Of a DNA stretch of 64,000 bases, positions 38,310 through 49,200 are shown piece after piece. Under the pieces are notes generated by a model that saw only the letters and a list, made by a program, of their open reading frames with translations, did not search any database and was not told the DNA's origin. The position numbers and the translations under genes are program-made. Origin of the DNA: Pseudomonadota bacterium (GTDB lineage Bacteria > Myxococcota_A > UBA9042); NCBI GenBank assembly GCA_005792545.1, contig SXRM01000025.1, positions 1-64,000 on the forward strand. The letters run 5' to 3'. The number at the start of each line of letters is the position of its first letter. Position 1 is the stretch's first letter.

Positions 38310-39338
38310 ATGCGGCGATGGCAACACAGCGCGAGACTTGCAGTAATAACGGCCGCGCTGACCGCGTTCGCGTGTGAGAAACAGCAGTCGCCTCCGCCCG
38401 TTGCGACCGACGTCGCGCTGGCGCTCGCGCCCCCAGAAGCGCTGCCGCCTGGACCCGAGGAAGCGCAGATCGTCTTTCAGCAAGGCCCGCCGCCACCTGC
38501 CAAGGCCAAGCCCAAGCCCAAGCCAACCGAGCCAAAGGCTGAACCGCCCAAGGCGCCCGCGGTCCGCCCGGACCCGCCCAAAGATGTACCCAGACCGCCA
38601 GATCCCAAAGGCTTGACGGTACCCGCGAGCGACGGCAGCTCAGCCTCCGGCTCCAGTGGTCGGCCGCCTCCACCCACTCCGGCTACGCCGCCGCCGACGC
38701 CATCTGCGCCGGTACGCCCGCCGCCGGTACGCATCTCGTCGCTGCCGGCCGGCAACTTCGACGCGGGCACCGCGACATCGTTCCGGGAAATCGCTGTCAG
38801 CACCGGCGGCAGCGTGCTCGCGGCAGGCTCAGCTTCGCAGCTGCCCGGGGCCATCCAGCGCCTGCTTGGCACCTTGACCGCGGTACCCGACCTCGACATG
38901 GTGCTGCTCATCGACACCACCGGGTCTATGCGCGACGACCTGTCGGCCATGCGCAGCGCGGCGGCCAGCATGCTCGCGACCGCCTTCGCGCGGCCGGGCA
39001 AGACCAGGGTTGGCGTGGTCTACTACAAGGACAAGACGCCCGACTGTACCTACGTGACCAAGCTCGAGCTGGGGCTGAGCGAAGACAAAGGCGACATTGC
39101 CGGTGCACTGGCGCGCGCCAAAGTCGACTGCGGCGGCGACTTTCCAGAGCACGTGTATGCGGGCATTCACCGCGCCGCCACCGGTATGGCCTGGCGCCCC
39201 GAGGCGGCCAAGGTCATCGTGCTGATTGGCGACGCCCCGCCGCACGACGAGTACACTGACGTGACCCGCGGCATGGCCATTGGCGCTGCCAAGTCGCGTG
39301 GAATCGGCGTGACCTCGATAATCGTCAACAAAGACTAA
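38310..39338 (+). CDS. vWA domain lipoprotein
   Basis: MRRWQHSARLAVITAALTAFAC lipobox; Pro-rich tether; LDMVLLIDTTGSMRDDLSAMR MIDAS motif; AAKVIVLIGDAPPHDEYTD. Confidence 0.85.
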   Translation: MRRWQHSARLAVITAALTAFACEKQQSPPPVATDVALALAPPEALPPGPEEAQIVFQQGPPPPAKAKPKPKPTEPKAEPPKAPAVRPDPPKDVPRPPDPKGLTVPASDGSSASGSSGRPPPPTPATPPPTPSAPVRPPPVRISSLPAGNFDAGTATSFREIAVSTGGSVLAAGSASQLPGAIQRLLGTLTAVPDLDMVLLIDTTGSMRDDLSAMRSAAASMLATAFARPGKTRVGVVYYKDKTPDCTYVTKLELGLSEDKGDIAGALARAKVDCGGDFPEHVYAGIHRAATGMAWRPEAAKVIVLIGDAPPHDEYTDVTRGMAIGAAKSRGIGVTSIIVNKD

Positions 39339-39340
39339 CA

Positions 39341-39488
39341 GCTATACAGGATGGCGATGACCCGAGGTCATCTGCGATCGCTGTTCTTGCTTGCTCAGTG
39401 GGTCGCAAACTCGCGGCTTTGCAAGCCGACTCGTCGCTCCTTCCTTGCGGCAGGTTTGATCTCACCTCAAGGCGATTCTGTATAGGCT
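39341..39488. mobile_element. Putative second palindromic/TIR intergenic element
   Basis: gctatacagGATggcg (39341 onward) and cgATTctgtatagGC (39473-39487) are imperfect inverted repeats; internal hairpin CGGCTT-tgc-AAGCCG (39414-39428); internal ACTCGTC...CTTGCGG...TGAT resembles the 24154-24332 element. Confidence 0.4.
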
Positions 39489-40261
39489 GCAAGGTCCAGC
39501 CAGATCGGGCAGTGGTCCGATCCTTGGATTTCGGCAGCGATTCCGGCACCGCTCAACTGTTTTGCCGCCGTGGGTGAGACCAGGCTCAAGTCGATGCGCC
39601 AGCCGACGTTCTTGGCGCGTACGCCAAAGCGCTGTGACCACCACGAATAGGCGCCAGTCACCGTTGGATGCTGGTGGCGAAAGGCGTCGACCCAGCCCAA
39701 AGCCAGCCAGCGTGCGACCTCGGCGCGCTCCTCTGGCAAGTAGCCGCTGGTCTTTTCGTTGTCCTTGGGCCGCGCGAGGTCGATGGCCGCCGGCGCGGTG
39801 TTCCAGTCACCGATCACGACCACGGGCTCACCGGCATCGGCAAGCGGCTGCAGCCGCGCCTGCAGCGCCTGGTAGAACGCGAGCTTGTACGGCACCCGAC
39901 TGTTATCCCGCTCTTTGCCGTTGCCGTTGGGAAAGTAGACGCCAGCGACCCACAGGCGACCAAAGCGCGCCAGTTGCAGCCGACCCTCGCTATCGAAAGC
40001 CGGATCGCCGAGATCGGTGTGCAGCTCGTCCCACGGCTGGCGGGCCAGGATCGCCACGCCGCTATAGCCGAGACGCTCGGCGGGCCGGAAGGCAACGTGC
40101 CAACCCGGCGGATCGCGCAAGTCATCCGGTAGTTGATCAGGTGTTGCGCGCGTCTCTTGCAGGCAGACAATATCGGCACCACACGCCTGCAGCCAGGAGC
40201 CGAAGCCCTTCTGACCGCAGGCGCGCAGCCCGTTGACGTTCCAGCTCGCGATGCGTAGCAA
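39467..40261 (-). CDS. xth: Exodeoxyribonuclease III (ExoIII/AP endonuclease family)
   Basis: LLRIASWNVNGLRAC, IVCLQETRATPDQLP, VGVYFPNGNG-like (VAGVYFPNGNGKERDNSRVPYK), VIGDWNTAP, AYSWWSQRFGVRAKNVGWRIDL and GSDHCPIWLDL. Probable TTG start, 26 nt downstream of the giant 3 stop. Confidence 0.93.
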   Translation of the reverse strand: MLRIASWNVNGLRACGQKGFGSWLQACGADIVCLQETRATPDQLPDDLRDPPGWHVAFRPAERLGYSGVAILARQPWDELHTDLGDPAFDSEGRLQLARFGRLWVAGVYFPNGNGKERDNSRVPYKLAFYQALQARLQPLADAGEPVVVIGDWNTAPAAIDLARPKDNEKTSGYLPEERAEVARWLALGWVDAFRHQHPTVTGAYSWWSQRFGVRAKNVGWRIDLSLVSPTAAKQLSGAGIAAEIQGSDHCPIWLDLAAYTESP

Positions 40262-40287
40262 TCGACCCAATACCTGCCGCGGTAGGG

Positions 40288-43200
40288 CTACCAGCCCTTG
40301 CGCCCGTTGCCGGTGCCCGGCTGGCCATAGACGCCGTTGCTGACTTCCAGCTTGTAGTTGCCGCAGGTCGGCGCGCCGCTCGGGCGGTACACCTTGATGT
40401 AGAACCACGCCGAGTCGTCCTTGCAGGTCGTCATGTAGTAGCCGCGCGGGAAGCACACGCCGTTGGTGTTAAACTGCATGCAGTACGGATTACCACCCGT
40501 CGACCAACCGGTGTTGCTCTGGTCGAAGGTGTCACCCGTGCTGCACGGGCACTCGCCGTATTCACTCCACTGCCGGCTGGGCTCGCCGCCGCTGGCACCC
40601 TTGAAGTTGGTGAACCAGTTGAAGGACGATTGACCACAGCAGGTCTGGTTGCCGGCAACCGACTCGTAGCGCTTGTCCTGGTCACTGTTGAGCGACGGCT
40701 TGCCTTCCGGTCCTGGCGGGCCAGGCAGCGGACTCACCGGACAACTGCCGCGGTACACGTCCAGGCCCAAGCCGCCCGGTTGTTTGACGAACGACACGCG
40801 CAGGTTGAACTTGTCGCATACCGCATAGCCACCCTCGCCAAGGTCGGCAGCGTAGACGCGGTACCAGTCCTGGTCGGTCGTCACCACGCGACCTTCTGGG
40901 CTGTACACCAGCTTGCCGCCGTCGTTGAGCGACGAGTCGAGCAAGTAGGCTTGCGAGCAGGAGTCGTTAGGCTCGAACTGGTCGTTGCCGTTGCACTCGC
41001 AGCCGTCGCTGAACGCGGCGTTGAGGTCGTAGAAGCCGGTCGCGCACGACTGGATGATGCACTGCCCCGCCTGGCACTTGAACACGGCGTTCTTGTCCAG
41101 CGGGCAGCCGTCCGCCGCCTGCTCATCGGTAATCGAGTTGCAGTTGTCGTCGAGCTTGTTGCACAACTCCTTGGCGCCAGGCGACATGCTGGCGTCGTTG
41201 TCGTTGCAGTCCAGGCCGCCCTTGCTGCAAGTCGGCGCAGTGCCGATGGTGACCATGCCGGCATCGCAGAAGTCGTCATTGTCGTCGTCGCAGCCTTCGT
41301 CGACCGTGTTGTTGCAGTTGTTGTCTTTGCCTTCGCACTGTTCGGCGAAGCCGGGGGCGCACGTCGAACACGCATCGTCGCAGTCGGTGCTGTTCTTGGC
41401 GGTGAACAACGACAGCGAGCGCGAGCAGACGTAGCCAGCAGTCGCCGTGGCGGAGTCGTCGGCCCACTTGCCGCTGCCCTTCATGTACACGAAGTCTTCA
41501 GGGTTGTCCGGGCCGCCAGTCGCGGTGCCGTTGGCGTAGTAGACCTCAACTTCGTTGAGCTGCCAGCCGCTGTACTGGTAGCTGAAGTAGTTCATGCAGT
41601 TGCCGTTGCCGCACGAGCCGACCGGGCAGTAGTAGCTGTAGCCGAAGTAGGTGTAGCCGGACTTCATGCTCGAATCCACATGCAAATCGTGACCGCCACC
41701 GAATGTCGGGCCGTAGCTTGGGTGGTTGTAGGTACCGTAGTTCTGGCCCGCGCAGTTGCCGCCCCAGTCACTCTTGAAGTTATTCTTGAAGCTGAACAGC
41801 CAGGTGCCACCCGGGTTCTGGTAGCTGCCGCCGCCAGCCCAGCTGCCGCTGTTGTAGCCGCCAAAGATGTTGCCGCTGGTGTCGCGCAGAATCGACAGGG
41901 TCTTGGTGTACTGGTCACACTTGCTGTGGAACGTGTTGCTGCTAAAGCCATCCTGGGTGCCGCGGTAGCACAGTGACCATTTCTGCGCGCCGTTGCCGTA
42001 CCAGGTGTTGAGCTGGGACTGCTGGGTCGGCGTCAACATCGTGGTCCCGACAAACGCCGCGCCGGCCGGCTCGTTGCTGTCCCAGTTACTGTAGGTCATG
42101 GTCTCGTTGCTGACCCACTTGAACACGCCTTCCTGCACGCTGTCGGACAGGCCTACCCAGACGTTGCCGGTTACGCCGGAATCGTTGGCGAGCTTGCGCA
42201 CGTAGCCGTTATCGCCGTCGCTGTAGATAGACACCAGGTCGCCGCCCCAGGCCTTGCAGTCGGCGCGAGCGTTGGCGTAGGTCGCCGGTGTAGCGACAGC
42301 TTTGAATTGCTTGCCCGACTCGCACAAGCACTGGCTACTGTTGACGCCGTAGCCGTCCTGGTCGCCGTCGTAGTAGTAGTTCGAGCAGCCGGTGGCGCCC
42401 GCTTCGTCGACGACCTTGTTGCAGTTGTTGTCGGCGCCGTCGCAGACCTCTTGGGTAGCCGGGTTGACCTTGACGTTGGTGTCGTCGCAGTCGCCACCAC
42501 CGTACACACAGCCACTGGTGAACAAGTTGGCGCAGAACACCTGACTGCTGTTCGGCGACACGCAGTATTCCTTGCCGTTGAACGCCATGTTGTTGATGTT
42601 GGTCGGGATGTAGAACTGGTCTATGAAGTTAAGCGTGGCTTTGTTGTAGCGGTAAACGTTGCCGTCGTACCGACCCAGGTAGAAGTAGTTGCCGACCACC
42701 GCCAGACCGCCGTATTGCGTGGTGTCCACGCCGCCGTTGAGCGTCTGCTGCTTGATGAGGCTGCCGTTGTTCTTGTCGAGCACCCACATGGTGTGGCCCC
42801 AGTACGGCATGGCGTAGACGTACTTGTCGTCGGCGGTAACGGCGCTGACATAGTTGCCGACGTTGGTGCTCCAAATCGTGGTCGAACTCTTGTCGGCCTT
42901 CTTCTGCACCGTGTAGTAGTGCCAGTTGGCAATGTAGTACGAGCCGTCGGTGTCGCCCCACAACTGCATCGAGTACGGGTGACCGGTGTCAAACGTACCC
43001 AAGAACACGCGGTTTTTGTCGTAGCGATAGACCGTGGACGAACCCCAGTTCGGGTACCAGTACTCGTTGTACTTGGGCGAGAAGCCGCCGCCGTGCGAGT
43101 AAGTCTCCATGGTCACCGGTGCGCCGTTGTACTTGCCGGGCCCAGGGTCGGGCGTGCCGACGACGGTCATGCCGCTGTCGCACCAACCGTCCAGGTCGTC

Positions 43201-46200
43201 ATCGCAGCCTTCGTCTTGCAGGCTGTTGCAGTTGTTGTCAACGCCGTCGCACATCTCCTTGATGCCCGGGTTGACGCCCTTCTCCAGGTCGCTGCAGTCG
43301 TCGCCAAACGTACAGGCACTCGGGTTCAGGTTGTAGCAGTACACCTGGTTGTTGTTGGCCGAGATGCAGTACTCCTTGCCGTTGAACGCCATGTTGTAGA
43401 TGTTGGTGGCCACCGTGAATTGGTTCTTGAGCTGGCCAGTCATTTTGTCGTAGCGGAACACCGCGCCGTTGTACCGGCCCAGGAACAAGGAGTCGCCGAC
43501 GGCAGCCAGGCCGCCGTACATTGTGGTGTCCTGGCCGCCAGTCAAGGTGATCTTCTTGACCCCCTGGCCATTGGCCTTGTTGATGACGTGCACTTCCATG
43601 CCGTAGTAGACCATGGCATAGACAAAGGTGTCGTCGGCCGTTACGGCGCCCGTGGTGGTGGGCATGTTGTACTGCCACAACTGCGTCGCGCCCTTGTCGC
43701 TCCACTTCGACACCGAGTTGTAGCCCCAGTTGGCGGTGTAATAGGTGCCGTCGGTGTCGCCCCACAGTTGCATGATTTCGCCGCGCCCCGAGTTGAATGA
43801 CCCGAGGTACTGGTAGCTGGAGTTATAGCGGTAAATCGTGGCGCTGGCCCAGTTCGGGTACCAGTATTCGTTGTACTTGGGCGAGTAGCCGCCGCCGTGC
43901 GAATACGTCTCCATGGTCACCGGCGCGCCCTTGTAGGTCGGCGGCATGGTCAGGCAGGTCGAGCTGACCAGGTTCGTCTTGGGGCACGCCGCATTGCTCG
44001 TGACCTTGAGCTTGGCGTCGCAGTAGCCGTCCTTGTCGGCGTCGCAGCCTTCGTCCACCACCAGGTTGCAGTTGTTGTCTTTGCCGTCGCAGACTTCCGT
44101 CGGGGCGGTGTTGCCGGCGATGGTGTAGCAGTGGACCTGGTTGCTGTTGTTCGAAATGCAGTAGTCGCTGCCGTTGAAGGCCATGTTGTAGATGTTGGCC
44201 GCTGTGGCGAACTGGTCGATGAAGGCGCCGGTTGCCAAATCATACCGATAGACCTGGGCATGGTCGCGACCGACGTAAAGCACGCCGCCGTACACGGCCA
44301 TGCCACCATTCATGCCACCGTCACTGCCGCCTGACAGGTTGATGGTCTTGACCTGGCCGCCGGTGTTCTTGTCGAGCACCCACACCTGCATGCCCGAGGA
44401 CCGCATGGCGTACACGTTGTTGGCGTCGGCGGTCACACCGCCGGCGGTCGATCCGATATTGAATGACCACACCTGGTTACCGCCCATGCCCTTCCACTTG
44501 TTGATGGTGCTGTAGCCCCAGTTGGCGGTGTAGTAGGTGTCGTCGCTGTCGCCCCACAGTTGCATCATCTGCGGCAAGCCGCTGTTGAAGGTGCCCTTGT
44601 AGTTGTACTGCTGGTCGTAGCGGTAGATGGTGTAGCCGGCCCACTCGGGGTACCAGTACTCATTGTAGGTCGGGCTGTAGCCGCCGCCGTGGGACCGGGT
44701 TTCCATGGTGATGGGAGCCCCCTTGTACACGCCCGAGATGGCCTTGGGCACGCCGGTGCCGGAGAACTGCTTGGGATCGTTGTCGTCACAGTCGCCGCTC
44801 TGCAGGGCCGAGTACTTGCCGCTGACCGAGCAGCGGCACTCAAAGGCTGTGGTGCCCTGGCCGTCGCCGTCGTTGTCGAAGTACCACTTGGAGCAGCCGA
44901 GCGCGCTCAACTGATCCGACGCGCCGTCGCAGTTGTCATCCTCCGGCGTGGCGCAGTTCTCCTTGGTCGTCGGCGCCGGATTGATCGACGGCGTGTTGTC
45001 GTTGCAGTCGCCGCCACCGCCGGTACACGTGCTCGGGGTTCCAACAATAGTCAGACCCGCTTCGCAGTAGTTGTCGTTGTCGTCGTCGCAGCCGTCGTCA
45101 ACCAGGTTGTTGCAGTTGCTGTCGGCGTTGTCGCAGATTTCGGTAGCGTTGGGGTACGTCGTGCTCTTGTTGTCGTCGCAGTCATCGCCCTTGGTGCAGT
45201 TCGAGCCAGCGACGTTGTAGCAGTATACCGTACTGGAATTATTCGAGATGCAGTACTTGTCACCGGTGAACGACATGTTGTAGATGTTGGTCGCTGCGCT
45301 AAACGTACTGACCAACGGAACCGACTTGCCGTACAGCGCGTAGCACCACACCGTGCTGCTGTTGTTGCTGATGCAGTACTCGCTGCCCGTGTACGCCATG
45401 TTGTAGATGGTGGCCGCGACGTTGAACGAGTCCAGGAACTGGTAGGTGTTCTTGTTGTAGCGGTACACCGTCGAATCGCGACCGACCAGCAGCTTGTCGC
45501 CAACGACCGCCAGGCCACCATGACAGGTGCTGCCGGTGTTGCCACCGATAAAGTTGTAAGTCGCCACGACCGAGCCGTTCGACTTGTTGAGGCGCCACAC
45601 CTTACTGCCATTGGCCGGCACCGCGTAGACATAGTTTTCGTCCGCGGTGACGCCGCCCATGGTCTGACCAAGGCTTGACGTCCACAAGCGGGTACCCGAC
45701 TTGTTCGCCATCTTGGTCACGGTGCCGTAGCCCCAGTTGGCGGTGTAGTAGGTGCCGTCGGTGTCGCCCCACAGCTGCATCATTTGCGGCTGACCCGAGT
45801 CGAAGGTGCCAAGGAACTGGTACTGCTCGTTGTAGCGATAGACCGTGGTGCCCGCCCACCCGGGGTACCAGAACTCCTTGTCTTTCGGGCTGTAGCCGCC
45901 ACCGTGCGAGCGCGTGTCCATGCTCACGGCGCCGGTGTAGACCGGGGGCCAGATGTCGCCGGTGGTCATTTGGTTCAGCGAATAGTGGTACACGGTGCCA
46001 GAGCCGCGCCCGACCAGCAGGTTCGGACCGCCAACGGCCATGCCGCCGTAGATGGTCTCACTGCCACCGCCGCTCAGCAGGAAGGTGTCGATGAGTGCGC
46101 CTGTGGCCTTGTTGAGGCGACGCACGCGCATGCTATCGGCGCCAAGGGCATACACGTAGTCCGGGTCAGCCGTAACTGCGCCCGCGGATTCGCCCATGTT

Positions 46201-49200
46201 GTACGTCCACGCTGTGGTGCTGCCCAGGTCCACCTTCTTGGTGATGGTGTTCATGCCCCAGTTGGCGGTGTAGTAGTAGCCGTCAGTGTCGCCCCACAGT
46301 TGCATCATCTGCTGCTGGCCGCTGTCAAACGTGCCGATGAAGCTGTAGTTGCTGGCGTTATAGCGGTACACGGTCGAACCGGACCACGACGGGTACCAGA
46401 ACTCCTTGGCTTTCGGGCTATAACCACCGCCGTGGCTCTGGGTGCTGAAGTTGACGACCGAACTGGACTTGGGCGGCCACAGAATCGAACTCGAACACGA
46501 CTGGCCACACACGTTGCCATACACCTTGTAGCTGTACACGGTGCTGCTGTTGGCCGAAATCAGGTAGTCGGTGCCGTTGAACGCCATGTTGTAGATGTTG
46601 GTCGCGACATTGTAGCTGCCGGTGTTGTTGAGCGTATTGGCATCGTAGAGCCACACCACACCGTTGCCGCGACCGACGAGGAAGGTATCGCCGACCTTGG
46701 CGAGGCCGCCGTAGATCCAGTCGCCAAAGCTGCCGCCGTTCAGATTGAAGGTCTTGATGAGCGCGCCAGTGCTCTTGTTCAACTGGTGCACGGTGTAGCT
46801 GTAGTCGGCGCGCATGGCGTAGACGTAGTTCGAGTCAGCCGTTACGGCGCCCGCGTAGTAGCCAATGTTGTAAGTCCACAGGATCTGATTGCTCAGCGCC
46901 TTGCGCTTGGTGACAGTGTAGTAGCCCCAGTTGGCGGTATAGAAGTCGCCGTCCGTGTCGCCCCACAGTTGCATGATCTCGCCCTGGCCGGCGTTGAAGG
47001 TGCCTTTGCTCTGGTAGTTGAGGTCGTAGCGGTAAATGGTGCCGCCCGACCACTCGGGGTACCAGTATTCCTTGTAGAACGGGTTAAAGCCGCCGCCGTG
47101 CGACCGCGTGTCCATGCTGATGGGCGAACCCTTGTACTGCGGCGGCCAGATCGCCTGATCCTTGCACGAGGTCAACGACTTGGTGCACTTGGCCGTATCC
47201 TTCAGGATCATGGTGTTGTCGCAGTACAGGTCGCCGTCGTCGTCGCAGCCGTTGTCCGCGCCATTCTTGCAGTCGTTGTCGAGGTTGTCGCAGACCTCGG
47301 CCTGCCCCGGGTTGACGCTGATGTCCGTATCTTTGCAATCGCCGCCGATATTGGTGGGCAGCGTCTTGCTCTGGGTGCATTGGCAGGTGCCAGTGCCGCC
47401 GCCGTAGCCGTCAAGATCCTCGTCTGCATACCAGGTGGTGCAGTTGGCGGCGTTGCTCTCGTTGACGATACCGTTGCAGTTGTCGTCGGTCGCTGTGTTG
47501 CAGTCTTCGCTGGCGGCCGGATTGACGTTCTTATCGCCGTCGTTGCAGTCGCCACCACCGTTGGGGCAGCTGGCCGACAGCGGTGAACCCAAACCGTCTT
47601 TGGCGCCAGTCGAGTAGGTCGGCGAGGTCGAGCCAGCGGACACCAGTGTGTTGGCGTCAATGCGGATGCGACCGTTGCCGCCGGCGCCGCCGGCTGTACC
47701 GCAGTTGTTGCCGTCTTGCAGCTGGCCAGCCGCGCCGCCCAAAGCGCTCAAGGTGCCGCCCGAGATGTCCACCTTGTTGCCGCGGACCCAGATCGCACCA
47801 CCCGCGCCGCCGCCCGAGGCCCCGCCGTCGCAGTTATTCTTCTGCCAGCCGCCCGCGCCGCCATTGGCCGTGACTTTGCCGGTAATGATGACGTCGGGTG
47901 CGTCAAAGCGCACCACACCGCCGCCGCCGCCGCCGCCCGCGCCCGTGGCATTGTAGGCCGAGCCGTAACCGCCCGCGCCGCCGCCCGAGCCGCCGATGAG
48001 CTTGTCTTGGTCGATAGAGCCGTAGGTGCCGCCGCCCATGCCCTGGCTGCCGTTGGCCGAGCCGCCGTTGGCGCCCGCGCTGCCGTGACCGCCGCCGCCA
48101 CCGCCGGAGCCGCAGCCGCCGCTGAAGTTGTAGATGCCTTCCTTGCCGGGACCAGGGCCATTACCGGGGTACGCGCCGCTGCTCGAGTTGGCGTAGATGC
48201 CGTAGCCGCCGTCGTAACCGCCCGCGACGCCCTTGCCCGGTGTGCTCTGCCCGCCCAGACAGCCGTTGCTGCTATCGGTGGCGTCGGTGCCCGCGCCGCC
48301 GTCGACGACCAGCGTGCCCTTAATGTCAATCTTGTTGCTGGCACGAATCAACAGTGGCTCTGCGTTGCCGACCACCGTAACAACCACGCCCGCCGCAATG
48401 GTGAAGTTCTTGAAGTTGTAACCCTTGGCCGTCAAAGTCTGGTTGGCCGTCGCGTTGAAGTCGCCGTCATTGCCGTTGCCACAGGTGGCGCATCCCACGC
48501 TGCCGTTGCAATAGCCGTCCTTGTCAAGGTCCGCACAGACTTCGTCCACGCCACCCGCGCAGTTGTTGTCGATGCCGTCGCAGGCCTCAATGGCGCCTGG
48601 ATTGATGGCCGCGTCCGCGTCTTTGCAGTCGCCGCCGCCCTTGATGCACACCGCCGGCGTGCCGATCGTTGCCATGGCGCTGGTGCAATAGCCGTCATTG
48701 TCGCCGTTGCAACCTTCGTCCTTGCTGCCATTGCAGTTATTGTCGAGGTCGTCGCAGTTTTCGGCCTTACCCGGGAAGATGTTCTTGTTGCCGTCGTCGC
48801 AGTCGTCCTTGCCCAGCTTGCAAATGGCCGGGGTGCCGACCACGGTCTTGCCGGCCGCGCACCATTGATCGCCGTCGGCGTCGCAGGTCTCGTCGGTCGC
48901 GGCGTTGCAGTTGTTGTCCAAATCGTCGCAAGACTCGCCGCCGCCCGGATTGACCGTGGACTTGGTGTCGTCACAGTCGTTGCCGCCGTTGGGGCAGATG
49001 GTCGGAGCAGGTACCGCGGTTTCCATGGCCTGATCGCAGTACTTGTCGCCGTCGTCGTCGCAGCCTTCGTCCACGGTGCCGCCGGTGACGATGAGGTAGG
49101 CCTGGAAGGTGACATCGGTCGATCCGCTCGCCAATGCCGACCAGCTGAACGGCGAGCTAGGTGCAATGTGAGCCGCGCCCTTGGGATACTGGTTGCCAGA

